Assembly (NCBI GenBank): GCA_937139405.1
Contig: CAKZPV010000045.1
Location: forward strand, 1-64,000
Direction of reading: 5' to 3'
Source of the DNA: an uncultured Nitrospirota bacterium
Lineage (GTDB): Bacteria > Nitrospirota > Nitrospiria > Nitrospirales > UBA8639
DNA length: 64,000 nt
Below the pieces are notes generated by a model. The model saw only the letters and a program-made list of their open reading frames with translations, ran no database searches and was not told where the DNA came from. Positions 17,377 through 26,007 of this stretch are shown in pieces. Each line of letters begins with the position of its first letter. Positions within the stretch are counted from its first letter, which is position 1. Both the position numbers and the translations under genes were made by a program.

Positions 17377-18225
17377 TCATCCGATTGATTTCGAGGAACT
17401 ATTCGGCGCCCAGCCAGACATCACACAACGCTGAGCGATTAGGGGAACGAAACTTGAAATATCTGCTGCAATGCTCTGCATAAATGATTCAGCTAATTCT
17501 TGATCCGTGAAACATTCATACACATCCTCTAAAAATCCGCCTCGGAGTAAAGGATGATAGAGGAACGCATTTCCACCACCGGTCTCAACTTCCAACGGAT
17601 ACTCAGTCACATCAATTCGCTCTACACCACCAGATTGCAACCATCTCCGTGCATCCTCTACAGAGGGCCTTTCGTTAATGTAATCCGTCAATTTCTCCCG
17701 TTCTGCCGTAAATCCTCTTGCCAGCATTTCCCGATCAACTCTTTGCCACAGCGAATCGAAAGTCCCGAGCGAAGGGAACGTCAGGACAAGTTGGCCACCT
17801 GGACTGACACACCTCAATAATTGATGCAACGCTGTCTCTCGATCAGGCCGAAAAAACATGAATGATAAATTTCCGGTGATACGATCAAACCGGCCTACAT
17901 TCTCCGGTAGGTGTTTGACGTCTTCACGCCGAAATTCCAACCAAGGAAAGTAAGGACCTTGAGCCGTTCTGGCCCTCATAAGTTGAGCTTCACTCACATC
18001 AATAGCTAGCACACGCCCTTCTGAACCAATCCGATGTGCGAGATGAAAGGCAGGAATACCATCTCCACAGTTCACATCTAAAATCGTCAACCCGGGCTGA
18101 AGATCAAGATGTAAGAGAAGGCTTTCCGCAAATGGCCTCGACCACGGATCTTTTTTCGGTAATTCGCAAAGCCATGATGGTGGCGTTTTCGGATAGGATG
18201 ACGGGGAAGGAGTTGGCATCATCAT
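17377..18225 (-). CDS. Class I SAM-dependent methyltransferase
   Basis: 282 residues, soluble. Motif I is ILDVNCGDGIPAFHLAH (near 48-64), with C in place of the usual second Gly neighbour. It is followed by VLAIDVSEAQLMRAR for the adenosine-binding acidic residue, EFRREDVKHLPE, and the motif-IV-like FDRITGNLSFMFF. A late GGQLVLTFPSLG strand completes the fold. Belongs to the broad UbiE/type-11 group; substrate cannot be told. The downstream neighbour (SRPBCC) is on the same strand 94 nt away. Confidence 0.85.
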   Translation of the reverse strand: MMMPTPSPSSYPKTPPSWLCELPKKDPWSRPFAESLLLHLDLQPGLTILDVNCGDGIPAFHLAHRIGSEGRVLAIDVSEAQLMRARTAQGPYFPWLEFRREDVKHLPENVGRFDRITGNLSFMFFRPDRETALHQLLRCVSPGGQLVLTFPSLGTFDSLWQRVDREMLARGFTAEREKLTDYINERPSVEDARRWLQSGGVERIDVTEYPLEVETGGGNAFLYHPLLRGGFLEDVYECFTDQELAESFMQSIAADISSFVPLIAQRCVMSGWAPNSSSKSIG

Positions 18226-18562
18226 GTGTACACCTGATAAGTGGAGTTACTCTATCATTCTTAAAATATGTAAGACGAATATTATAGGCATAAAGGCCAG
18301 TCCGGCATTCGAATAAACCCAAAGCCCTTATGTCTGCTGAACGTCTGAAATTGGTGGTATTAGGAATCCCAACCAATGTACGACCCTGGCAACATCCCAG
18401 ACCAGCACGCCTGGCACAGATTCTTGAGGATCAGTAATTGGGAAAGCTTAGGGAGAACCTATGGCTTTCAGGTGAGTACCGTGTTCCTGAATCATCTATT
18501 TGCGACGGGTCTTTTAAAAGGAATACAATTTTAGACATCTTGTCTTGAGAGGAACGTGAAAA
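18226..18562. other. Intergenic, no feature recognised
   Basis: This 337-base divergent region lies between the methyltransferase and a secreted protein gene. A ribosome site GAGAGGAA precedes the latter. I saw no RNA gene, repeat or strong promoter. Confidence 0.5.
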
Positions 18563-19120
18563 ATGTTGCTGATCATGGGGCTTCGTTTTCTTCCTGTGTG
18601 CTTATTGCTGTGTTTGTCCCCTAATGAAAGTCTCGCTTCCCCCGTAAAACTTGACGGGAGAATTTCGACTATCATGGTGGTGAATCACGATCATACCAAT
18701 CTAGCTCATCCAGTGGCGATGAATTCCCATCCTTTCCCTGCAATCCCACAACGACCCAAACTCCCTGTTGAACCAGACGAGTTTGATGATCGGGAAGTCA
18801 AAGCCTATTACGACTGGCGCAACGATATGTTTTTCAGAGAATTTGATTTAACAGGGTCGGGATCCGTCAACTTCATGACTGCTCGTCGGACCTATAAAGT
18901 CTGGCTGGATGACTTTGGCACACCCGTGGTCCTCACCATGGGAGACCCCGTGTTCTATTGGATTGATCTGAATGGAAATGGAAAATTCGAACAAGCACTG
19001 GGCGAGATGTTTAAAGACTCCTATGAAGATGGCGTCACGGGGAACGAAGAACCCTATGATAATAGTGATCTGCAAGAACCAGCCGGTCCCGGCCCTCTAT
19101 GGAGCCCTCCCCAACACTGA
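18563..19120 (+). CDS. Secreted protein with EF-hand-like calcium loop, unknown function
   Basis: 185 residues. Signal peptide over 1-25 (MGLRFLPVCLLLCLS region, cleavage near LAS). The mature protein has a proline-rich segment, then REFDLTGSGSVNFMTARRTY, VFYWIDLNGNGKFEQALGE and DSYEDGVTGNEEPY. The D-x-N-x-N-x-x-F-E pattern resembles a calcium-binding EF-hand or dockerin loop. Expected in the periplasm or outside the cell. No family name recognised. Confidence 0.68.
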   Translation: MLLIMGLRFLPVCLLLCLSPNESLASPVKLDGRISTIMVVNHDHTNLAHPVAMNSHPFPAIPQRPKLPVEPDEFDDREVKAYYDWRNDMFFREFDLTGSGSVNFMTARRTYKVWLDDFGTPVVLTMGDPVFYWIDLNGNGKFEQALGEMFKDSYEDGVTGNEEPYDNSDLQEPAGPGPLWSPPQH

Positions 19121-19367
19121 AACTTCGAACAATGACATTGGTATAGTTCAGCCACGTGCTCCAAGCATGTTCCAACAAACATCTCAAACAACAAAATGTT
19201 GCCTGACTTAAATTGAGTGGAAGTAAAATGGTTCCTATTGGATTGGGTAACCTTGGAGGTTTACCCTCTCTGGTTATCGGAGGTCTTGTGCCAAGAAAAA
19301 TATGTGGACGTACACGGCGATACTCTAAAATAGAGTACACCCTATTTTCGAGGGCTTTTCATATATT

Positions 19368-19829
19368 CTAGGTTACTTTAGATAAAACAGGTTTTGATGA
19401 GGCAGTATGGAAGATGGAAGCGTACACTTTGCCATCACTTATCAATTTCTCATCAAATTGATTTTGTAGAATTCCACCAGTCCACCTTTGCCCGCTGTCT
19501 AAAAAAAACGGAATGGGTGGACCAAAACCGGAATTATTGAGAAGTACAAGATTTTTCTCAGGTTTATTAACTAGCCGCTTTATACAATCTTTAAAGATAC
19601 AGGCGCAAAAATGGGTGAGGGTTGTAGCACGGTCCCCTACGTTGGTCACTTCAACAAAGATATACTTTTCATTTTTTTCAAGTCCCGGAAGGTTTACAGG
19701 TTCCATATTTGCTTTGGCCCTCACTTGAATTCGCGGACCGCTTTTAAACCACTGAAAAATTTCCCACAAGAATGCAAGTGTTGCCACAACAGCGCCCCAC
19801 CATGCGGCTATGACCGTGGCAGAATCCAT
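19368..19829 (-). CDS. Small membrane-anchored protein, unknown
   Basis: About 153 residues from ATG 19829. One N-terminal membrane helix (AAWWGAVVATLAFLWEIFQWF) is followed by SGPRIQVRAKANM and a soluble beta-rich part with VEVTNVGDRATTLTHF, a phrase common in small bacterial proteins of unknown role that sit next to the membrane. Its base composition is lower in GC than the neighbours, which hints at transfer. No partner gene. The 247-base gap 19121-19367 holds nothing clear. Confidence 0.6.
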   Translation of the reverse strand: MDSATVIAAWWGAVVATLAFLWEIFQWFKSGPRIQVRAKANMEPVNLPGLEKNEKYIFVEVTNVGDRATTLTHFCACIFKDCIKRLVNKPEKNLVLLNNSGFGPPIPFFLDSGQRWTGGILQNQFDEKLISDGKVYASIFHTASSKPVLSKVT

Positions 19830-19998
19830 ACATGATAATAGCAAATTTCTTAAAATGTGCCTATTTCATACATTTGGACTTGGAAATTTTAAAACACCGA
19901 TTGTTTTTGATGTCTGGGTAAAACTTCTGGATGGTAAATTTATCCCCATACCAGTGCCGCTTTGATCTTTTAGGCAAAAATCTTGAAGGTACAAAAGA

Positions 19999-20033
19999 AA
20001 AAGCCGCCCCCTCTGCACGAGAAGACGGCTTTC
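19999..20033 (-). terminator. Intrinsic terminator
   Basis: Arms AAAGCCG (20000-20006) and CGGCTTT (20026-20032) enclose a loop that can pair again through CTC and GAG. Read on the minus strand the hairpin is followed by a T-rich run (TTTTTCTTTT). It lies 22 nt after the stop of the 20055-20858 gene and should end that minus-strand transcript. Confidence 0.7.
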
Positions 20034-20054
20034 TAAAAATCATTTATTTTTTCT

Positions 20055-20858
20055 TTACTCAGAAAAAGCGAAGTCAATACCCAACGCCCTCCCAGGCGTC
20101 ACCTGCACTTCTTGCTCTTGAAGACTAAGTAAAGGATGCCATGCTTTCAGGATATACTGGCCCGGAGGAATATTGTCGATCGAAAAATTTCCGTTCTCAT
20201 CTGAAGTCGCAAAATACGGATTGTTCACCACATAGAGCCAGTTTTGCATAAAATCGTGGCGGTTGCACGTAAGTCGCACCACACGACTTTCCTTCACTTT
20301 TCCAGAATCAAACGTACGTTCGAATTCCCCGTCTGGATGAATATCTCGATTGTGCAAAGTGCGTAAGACGCTTCCCTTTGTATCTAACGACACAAAGGTA
20401 TGAAGAACATGCTTAATGGAATCCTTATTGCCAAAACGCACGGCTTCATCAGGAGTTAACACTCCTGTAAAAGGACCAAAATTACAGTTCTCGGCTTTGA
20501 CCCGTAACCCCAATTTTTCGCCGCCTGTATACTGAAACGATCCTTTTCCAGGATGAGCACCTGGAAGCTCTTGTTTGGCGAAAGGCTTCCCAGCTTCTAC
20601 TCCTTCTAAGATCATAATCGCGCCTTGGAGGAAGCCATCCTGCGTTTCAACTTTCACCAAGTTTCTCTTCTGCCCACAAACTTCAGGGTTTTTTTCGACT
20701 TCAAACTGCAACGGCTCTGGAGGTGCGCCAGAGAACGTCACTGTTCCATGAATAGTACCCCCATCACGAACTTCAGCCACTTCATAAGCCTGGGCCATCG
20801 TGGCCCAGCCTATGAAAATGAGGATAGAAATGTGCAAATATGTAAGAATTCTACTCAT
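20055..20858 (-). CDS. Periplasmic carboxypeptidase-regulatory-like / cupredoxin-like protein
   Basis: About 267 residues; ATG 20858 has AAGGA at the right distance and starts a clear signal peptide ending in MAQA. The N-terminal part has GGTIHGTVTFSGAPP, the usual opening of these domains. The middle holds paired Cys and His (NPEVCGQKRN, HVLHTFVSL, LTCNRHDFMQNWLYVVNNPY), arranged like the metal-site loops of small cupredoxin-like proteins. The end, GNFSIDNIPPGQYILKAWHP, is a carboxypeptidase-regulatory-like beta-sandwich. A periplasmic metal-binding or electron-transfer role is possible but unproven. It follows the outer-membrane barrel gene on the same strand, so the two probably form an operon. 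Confidence 0.75.
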   Translation of the reverse strand: MSRILTYLHISILIFIGWATMAQAYEVAEVRDGGTIHGTVTFSGAPPEPLQFEVEKNPEVCGQKRNLVKVETQDGFLQGAIMILEGVEAGKPFAKQELPGAHPGKGSFQYTGGEKLGLRVKAENCNFGPFTGVLTPDEAVRFGNKDSIKHVLHTFVSLDTKGSVLRTLHNRDIHPDGEFERTFDSGKVKESRVVRLTCNRHDFMQNWLYVVNNPYFATSDENGNFSIDNIPPGQYILKAWHPLLSLQEQEVQVTPGRALGIDFAFSE

Positions 20859-20898
20859 GGGATTTTCCTTCGTGTTCATTCAGCCGATCTAGATCATC

Positions 20899-22056
20899 TT
20901 AGTTGACGATCTGCCAGCCGACAAAAAATGTATAGTCAGATTCCAATTGTGGCCCATCAAGGTTTTGATAGATCGGCACACCACCTTCTACGCCCAAGTG
21001 GTTTTCGTACCCCATGACCTCCGGAAAGAGAATATTCAAACCCAGCAAGAGATCCAGACGCTCGCCACCTCGCAGACCCGTAAAGGCTGTGGGGACCAAG
21101 GGCACACCCATCGGGTTCGTACGCACAATATTCGGATCTCGCCCCTCGTAATCTGACCAGTCTTTCCATTTGAAGCGAAGCGAATTACTGATCCACTTCG
21201 CCCACTGATAGGCTCCATAGGCACTCACTTCATATTCGTCACCTAAGGCATACCCTTGGTTATTATCTCCTAGGCGGATTGTCCCTACCGCCTGTAAACC
21301 CCAGCTTGCATCATGCAGTCCTCCGGCATAGGTTAACCCGGGGAATAAATCCACGGTGCCTGATCCCAGCTGCATAGGATACGGAAGCCGCTGGACCCCT
21401 AATGGAGTAGCACCCGTGGCCTTAATATCCCCAGTAGGCAAGCCCACAGCCGCATTAAAATGAAAGCGGTGTGATCCAAGACTCGGCGTTTCAAACGCAT
21501 ACAATCGCACTAACGAACCTAACCGAATGTCCCCAAATCCACTGGTTTTTGTTGTAAAATTCACACCCGTCCTCGTGACATGATCCATGTGTTTAAAGAC
21601 ATAGGGAATCATCGCCGTCAGTGTCACGGTTTGGTTCAGGCCATACATGAAATTAAACATATGCATTTGTGTGGTCATCTCGGTTGGTGTAACAAAGAAA
21701 TCCTTCAAGACATCGTTCGCGGATAGCCTGTTTGTCCCATCTCGATTCCCATCCATATACATCCGCATATATTTGTAGGTGAACATGAATTCACCCTCAT
21801 TGTGCGTATGATCACCCATTCCCCCGATCGGCCCATGCGAATCCGCACGCTCAGCGGGGTAAAAGTTGCCAATCACAAGCTGTTCCCCTTTGACCTGGGC
21901 TCGCTTGCCCATGTTTTCTTCAAAGCCTCCCATCACGCCATCAAGAAGGGCCGCATTCACAACCGTTCCCGTCCCAACTAGACTCATCGAAGCGACCAAG
22001 AGACCAAGACATATATTTCGAATACCAACAAATAATTTCATAACTCCGTCATCCAT
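20899..22056 (-). CDS. Outer-membrane beta-barrel of the phenol-degradation MetA/transporter type
   Basis: About 385 residues. ATG 22056 has GGGGAG 10 nt upstream; ATG 22041 or GTG 22074 are alternatives. A signal peptide ends near VVNAALLDG. The mature protein has alternating barrel strands with FMFTYKYMRMYMDGNRDG, TSGFGDIRLGSLVRLY and AAVGLPTGDIKA, all typical of the PF13557-like 'transporter' barrels. A cluster of His and Met (GGMGDHTHNEGE, TQMHMFNFMYG) suggests contact with metal ions, as in relatives found beside copper genes. Probably an operon with the periplasmic protein downstream. Confidence 0.78.
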   Translation of the reverse strand: MDDGVMKLFVGIRNICLGLLVASMSLVGTGTVVNAALLDGVMGGFEENMGKRAQVKGEQLVIGNFYPAERADSHGPIGGMGDHTHNEGEFMFTYKYMRMYMDGNRDGTNRLSANDVLKDFFVTPTEMTTQMHMFNFMYGLNQTVTLTAMIPYVFKHMDHVTRTGVNFTTKTSGFGDIRLGSLVRLYAFETPSLGSHRFHFNAAVGLPTGDIKATGATPLGVQRLPYPMQLGSGTVDLFPGLTYAGGLHDASWGLQAVGTIRLGDNNQGYALGDEYEVSAYGAYQWAKWISNSLRFKWKDWSDYEGRDPNIVRTNPMGVPLVPTAFTGLRGGERLDLLLGLNILFPEVMGYENHLGVEGGVPIYQNLDGPQLESDYTFFVGWQIVN

Positions 22057-22243
22057 CCTACAAGTTCTCCCCACGACAAAATTTTATGTAAAAAATGTAT
22101 ACGTATAAAGACACATCGTGACAAATCAATTTATCTCATTCGGACATTGAAGAATCCCAGATAAATAACTATCCCAAGCAACCGTCAAGCGGCTTAGTTA
22201 AGTTTGGATTCAGAACTGTCAGAGAAAAAAGAAATGCGTCTGT

Positions 22244-22549
22244 TTACACAAACGGGGGGGCACGGGAAGAAGAAGGAAAAGTAAACGAAGGGGAAATTGT
22301 GGTGGGCGACCAATTCGCCATTCCCAGGAAAGATAAGACTGGGGTCGATACGACTATCAGCTCACCAGCATGAACCTGGCCAGCCGCACAATACCAACTA
22401 CAAAGCGATGTGGCATGGGTGTCGGTGGTATGATGATGAGAATGTTGAGACGAATGTCCAACGGCTTGAGCGGAGAGGACTCCGCCAAGCATCAGCAGTA
22501 GACCAACTAAACAAGCGGCCAGAAATGGAGATCGAAGTCTTTGCATCAT
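22244..22549 (-). CDS. Small exported His/Cys-containing protein, DUF2946-like
   Basis: About 101 residues. A signal-like helix (AACLVGLLLMLGGVLSAQA) is followed by GHSSQHSHHHTTDTHATSLC and SWYCAAGQVHAG, a His cluster plus a CxxxC pair. Short proteins of this style are often found with copper or cobalt transport genes. It lies upstream of the barrel gene on the same strand with a 187-nt gap. There is no clear ribosome site, so existence is likely but not certain. Confidence 0.55.
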   Translation of the reverse strand: MMQRLRSPFLAACLVGLLLMLGGVLSAQAVGHSSQHSHHHTTDTHATSLCSWYCAAGQVHAGELIVVSTPVLSFLGMANWSPTTISPSFTFPSSSRAPPFV

Positions 22550-22764
22550 CAATACAGCAAAAATGAAATGCTATTGTAGTAATCTCATTCTTCCATTATC
22601 AAGTATTCTAGCATTTTAGACACTATCATTATCGGATACGACGCATAACACAGCTCTTGCCAGACGAGGCTGGTATTTCATCTGAGATCTGGTATCTATG
22701 GTATAATGAACAAATCACCAATGCTCACATCATTTGGGTGGTCTCGCCGACTTATAATTTCCCC

Positions 22765-22950
22765 ATGACTCAATCTGATTCCTCTGAAAAACCCACCGAA
22801 GTTCCCGGCCCCACTAAGCCGCGTATCCAGACCCAAATTCATCGACGTCAAAAAGCCAAAGCTGTTCCGCCTATGGAAGATGAATGGGATGACCAATCCG
22901 AAACTCCTCCCAATCTTCGCACTCCTTCCTCAAAGATGAAAAAGTCCTGA
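22765..22950 (+). CDS. Possible 61-residue charged protein
   Basis: Proline- and charge-rich low-complexity protein (MTQSDSSEKPTEVPGP..., HRRQKAKAVPPMEDEWDD). A TATAAT at 22702-22707 would fit a -10 element about 60 nt upstream, and a strong terminator follows the stop. There is no Shine-Dalgarno sequence and no recognised family. Confidence 0.4.
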   Translation: MTQSDSSEKPTEVPGPTKPRIQTQIHRRQKAKAVPPMEDEWDDQSETPPNLRTPSSKMKKS

Positions 22951-23000
22951 ATGGAAAACTAGCAATCCTCAATTCCTCAAGTCTGTCATTTCAAACAAAA

Positions 23001-23031
23001 AAACCCGTGAGGATTTAATCCTCACGGGTTT
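23001..23031. terminator. Bidirectional intrinsic terminator
   Basis: A perfect 14-base stem, AAACCCGTGAGGAT (23001-23014) with ATCCTCACGGGTTT (23018-23031), has a 3-base loop and A/T runs on both sides. It lies between convergent genes ending at 22950 and 23094, and so serves both directions. Confidence 0.85.
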
Positions 23032-23093
23032 ACTGTCTCAAGCTTTCTTTTTAAACCTTTTTCGTTATTGGTCATGCAGGCTCACAATATTTC

Positions 23094-23543
23094 TTACCAA
23101 CGCCCCCCACGATGACGACTATTTCCTCGACCACCCTTTCCTCGGAAATTTCCACGATGTCTATCATTCTTCCACCCATGACGGTTGTTGAAGCGATGCG
23201 GCTTGCCATAGTGCTGATGCCTTCCATGATGATGTCTGGAATGTTTCCAATAGGGTTGATGCGCATGCCGTCTATGGAGGTGCGTACGTCCATAGGACCG
23301 ACCGTAAGAAGGCACCCCAACGCCAATATGAAAACCGCCTGGGCCTATATTTATCGATAAGCTAGTTAAATGAATTCCAGCAGGCTTGACTGAATGAGAC
23401 TCACTCGCCCAAGCCGGAGAAAAACCAAAACATGAAAAAGCAATCAGACCGGTCGCCAAAAATAATCTTGTACCTTTTGCAAATGGATACATTCTTGTAT
23501 CACGATTGTGTTGCTGCTGAGAGGTAGATTTGAAGATGTCCAT
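23094..23543 (-). CDS. Secreted His/Arg/Gly-rich basic protein
   Basis: 149 residues from ATG 23543, chosen because AGGAGG lies 6 nt upstream. A long polar lead is followed by a hydrophobic signal core (FLATGLIAFSCFGFSPAWA). A mature N-terminal part with LSINIGPGGFHIGVGVP then passes into a tail extremely rich in His, Arg and Gly (HRRHAHQPYWKHSRHHHGRH, RGNFRGKGGRGNSRHRGGRW). Such tails bind metal ions or polyanions; the protein may act in the periplasm or matrix. No enzyme domain. The coding tail read on the opposite strand gives misleading frames. Confidence 0.68.
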   Translation of the reverse strand: MDIFKSTSQQQHNRDTRMYPFAKGTRLFLATGLIAFSCFGFSPAWASESHSVKPAGIHLTSLSINIGPGGFHIGVGVPSYGRSYGRTHLHRRHAHQPYWKHSRHHHGRHQHYGKPHRFNNRHGWKNDRHRGNFRGKGGRGNSRHRGGRW

Positions 23544-23582
23544 TGGGTACCTCCTAAAATGAAATTGAAATAATTGCTCCAT

Positions 23583-23844
23583 TGATTAATGTTCTATGTC
23601 ATTCGTCTCTTTGCTCTTTACCTGACTATATTCATTATTTAAAAGTGACGTATTCGAATTATATAGATTATTCATTATAATAGCCAATATGCTTATTATA
23701 ATAACTTCTTAATGATTATTAAAAAACATATTAATTTAGTTAATACAATACATTGCATTGAGAATATATAAGTAGTATGCTCTATGGTTCGATCGTAAGC
23801 CAACAGTTAGGTACCAACTCAATACTGAACCGGGGAAACCACAC
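23583..23844. other. Strongly AT-rich divergent intergenic region
   Basis: The stretch 23640-23760 is far richer in A and T than its surroundings and contains a dyad TTATAATA...TATTATAA around 23677-23703. It separates two divergent genes. It may be a curved promoter region or a target of nucleoid proteins. No origin-type iterons (DnaA boxes) are evident. Confidence 0.45.
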
Positions 23845-24219
23845 ATGAAATACTTTTCTGATAAGGAAGTCGGAAGATATATCGAGGCCATCAATAAAGA
23901 GGCAGCTCAGGTCTGGGTCAATGCCTTTGCGCGAGAACCAAAACTCCAACAAAGTTACTATTGGACCTTATTTTCAGAGTTATTTCTTAAACAGCTCCAC
24001 AATATTCCAGTTAGCATGAGTGATGCGGAAAAAATGATTCCCCAACTGTCAGCCTCCCAGGCCAGACGCGCGATTCACAATGCCAAAGATGCTAAATACC
24101 TTGAAGTGACAGATACTGGTGAACGTGCAAAATATGTCAGGCTTTCAGCAAAAACGGAAGAATTAATCAGAAATACTAGTTCCAAAGCGCTTCAGAGCAT
24201 GAAAGGCATATTCCGTTAG
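23845..24219 (+). CDS. Small protein with winged-helix-like C-terminal half
   Basis: 124 residues, soluble. Residues ~56-115 (SDAEKMIPQLSASQARRAIH, KDAKYLEVTDTGERAKYVRL, SAKTEELIRN) follow the helix-turn-helix plus wing order of MarR-type DNA-binding domains, including the spacing from recognition helix to wing. The N-terminal half is helical and could mediate dimerisation. A DNA-binding regulator is plausible, with the family uncertain. It is the last gene before the nuo operon on the same strand, 322 nt away, so it could in principle regulate it. Confidence 0.62.
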   Translation: MKYFSDKEVGRYIEAINKEAAQVWVNAFAREPKLQQSYYWTLFSELFLKQLHNIPVSMSDAEKMIPQLSASQARRAIHNAKDAKYLEVTDTGERAKYVRLSAKTEELIRNTSSKALQSMKGIFR

Positions 24220-24541
24220 AGTTAACAGAACCTCAGAATCTTTGAGAATAATGATAAGAGCCGAAGAAGAATTTCCCTCAGGTATTCCTCCTCATCGTCC
24301 ATTCAAAATCTAGATAAAATCTCCAAACCTTTGTCCGGAAATGGCCATAAGAAGAAACCCGCCAACGACTTCAGTAACTTCCTGTTTTGTCAGGATTTTT
24401 TCCGCCTGAATAGACCTAGAGCCGATTAGGTCTTTCGTTGCATTGATTCGTAAAAAAACTGGGTGCTACCATGCGCAGTTCTAGGGCCTCTCGCGTATAT
24501 TGGGTGCGGTATTTTCAAATTATTATTAGGAGAGTCACCAG
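24220..24541. other. nuo operon upstream region
   Basis: These 322 bases hold the expected promoter of the nuo operon. TTGATT with TGCTACCAT about 18 bases later (around 24443-24473) is a weak extended -10 candidate. A strong ribosome site AGGAGA precedes nuoA. No terminator or repeat seen. Confidence 0.4.
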
Positions 24542-24925
24542 ATGTCCGGGTCGGACCTCCTTCTTGAGTACTTAACGAAGTTCTTCCCCATCCTGATCTT
24601 TACGATCCTAGCCTTGGGGTTTGGGCTAGTGACCCTCCTTCTCTCCTATTTGGTTCAACCCAAATATCCTGAGTCAGAAAAACTTTCGACATATGAATGT
24701 GGCTCGGAACCCTTTTCTGATTCCCGCATGCCGTTCCCTGTGCGGTATTACGTCATTGCGATGCTGTTTGTCATTTTTGATATTGAAGTCATCTTTCTCT
24801 ATCCTTGGGCTATCACCTTTAAACAATTGGGAGTAATTGGATTCATTGAAATGATGATCTTTATTGGGCTGTTTGTTGTGGCCTATGTGTATGCTTGGAG
24901 GAAGGGGGCACTGGAATGGGATTAA
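24542..24925 (+). CDS. nuoA: NADH-quinone oxidoreductase subunit A (NuoA)
   Basis: 127 residues with three membrane helices. The conserved loop between helices 1 and 2 reads [17 protein letters not shown], with the usual Cys-Gly-Ser and acidic residues near the quinone tunnel, and [15 protein letters not shown] carries the conserved acidic pair. First gene of the operon. Its end overlaps the nuoB start. Confidence 0.96.
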   Translation: MSGSDLLLEYLTKFFPILIFTILALGFGLVTLLLSYLVQPKYPESEKLSTYECGSEPFSDSRMPFPVRYYVIAMLFVIFDIEVIFLYPWAITFKQLGVIGFIEMMIFIGLFVVAYVYAWRKGALEWD

Positions 24926-25431
24926 TACAAATCGGCCCACCAGCCAAAGATGGAGAGCTTGGGGTTATGACCCTTTCTCTTGAGAAAGTCGTCAATTGGG
25001 CCCGTAAAGGCTCGTTGTGGCCCATGACCTTCGGCCTAGCTTGTTGCGCGATTGAGATGATTGCGGCCGTATCTTCTCGATATGACATTGACCGGTATGG
25101 CGCCGGGGTCTTCCGAGCCTCTCCACGTCAATCTGATCTGATGATCGTGGCCGGGACCGTCTGTCGACGCATGGCGCCAGTGATTCGAAAAATTTACGAT
25201 CAAATGCCAGAACCGAAATATGTGATTTCAATGGGATCCTGCGCCACCTCTGGGAATATTTATGACAGTTATAGCGTCGTGCAAGGCGTTGACCGATTCG
25301 TGCCCGTTGATATTTATGTGCCTGGTTGTCCTCCAACACCAGAAGCCTTGTTTGACGGGATTTTGAAGTTACAAGATCGGATCATGCAAAAACGGGTGTT
25401 CACGAAACAACCTGAACAAGTGAAAATATAA
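24916..25431 (+). CDS. nuoB: NADH-quinone oxidoreductase subunit B (NuoB), N2 iron-sulfur protein
   Basis: 171 residues from ATG 24916, which overlaps nuoA by 10 nt and has GGAGGAAGG upstream; translational coupling is likely. The cysteine set for cluster N2 is complete: [19 protein letters not shown] and [11 protein letters not shown]. The protein passes electrons to quinone in the peripheral arm. Confidence 0.96.
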   Translation: MGLIQIGPPAKDGELGVMTLSLEKVVNWARKGSLWPMTFGLACCAIEMIAAVSSRYDIDRYGAGVFRASPRQSDLMIVAGTVCRRMAPVIRKIYDQMPEPKYVISMGSCATSGNIYDSYSVVQGVDRFVPVDIYVPGCPPTPEALFDGILKLQDRIMQKRVFTKQPEQVKI

Positions 25432-25469
25432 GGAACATGAGGACGGATTCATTAACCAGGAGGTTTATG

Positions 25470-26003
25470 ATGAAATTCATATTGGCATTGATCTCATTGT
25501 GCGCGATGACCATAGCCAGCACCGCAGTTTTTGCTGAAAATCCTCAAGAGATGGAACTCCCTCCTTATGAAGGAAGCCCAGCGCTTAAAACCATGAAGGC
25601 CCTGGCGGGATCCTGGGAAGGCACTCACATCATGCATGGGAAAGAAATTCCAGCTAAAATTGAATATAAAGTCTCTTCCAACGGAAGCACTGTCGTAGAA
25701 ACGATGTTTCCAGGGTCTAAAGATGAGATGATCAATGTTTACCATGATAAGTCTGGCAAGTTGGCCATGACCCATTATTGTTCTGTGGGGAATCAACCGC
25801 ATCTCGATCTGGCAGCCATGGAAGGAAAAACTCTTTCGTTTTCGTTATCCCCTGAAGACACCACTCATCTTGCTGATGAAGGTCACATGCATGACCTCAA
25901 AATTACGATGAGCGATTCCAGCCATTTACAGCAAGAATGGTCCTTCTTTGAAAAGGGCAAACAGGGCGGGACGACAACATTCGATTTAGTGCGTGTTCAG
26001 TAA
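25470..26003 (+). CDS. Exported DUF1579-like protein inserted in the nuo operon
   Basis: About 178 residues from ATG 25470, selected by AGGAGG 6 nt upstream. A signal peptide ends near STAVFA. The mature domain begins LKTMKALAGSWEGTH and continues with EIPAKIEYKVSSNGSTVVET and DEMINVYHDKSGKLAMTHYC, the pattern of DUF1579/lipocalin-like beta-barrels that may bind small molecules. It is periplasmic, unlike its cytoplasmic and membrane neighbours. Spacing is only 38 nt after nuoB and 4 nt before nuoC, so it must be co-transcribed. It is not a known complex I subunit, and its role in the complex is open. Confidence 0.8.
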   Translation: MKFILALISLCAMTIASTAVFAENPQEMELPPYEGSPALKTMKALAGSWEGTHIMHGKEIPAKIEYKVSSNGSTVVETMFPGSKDEMINVYHDKSGKLAMTHYCSVGNQPHLDLAAMEGKTLSFSLSPEDTTHLADEGHMHDLKITMSDSSHLQQEWSFFEKGKQGGTTTFDLVRVQ

Positions 26004-26007
26004 TTAG

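Noticed and set aside
18405-18430. TGGCAC before the EF-hand-like secreted protein gene
   Set aside because: The -24 half is good, but no GC lies at the -12 distance.
23112-23360. Methionine/isoleucine-rich plus-strand frame
   Set aside because: It is the antisense of the His/Arg/Gly-coding tail of the secreted protein at 23094-23543.
24455-24490. Sigma-54-like TGGGTG-CTACC-ATGC before nuoA
   Set aside because: Only the GG and GC match; other consensus positions are wrong, so chance is likely.
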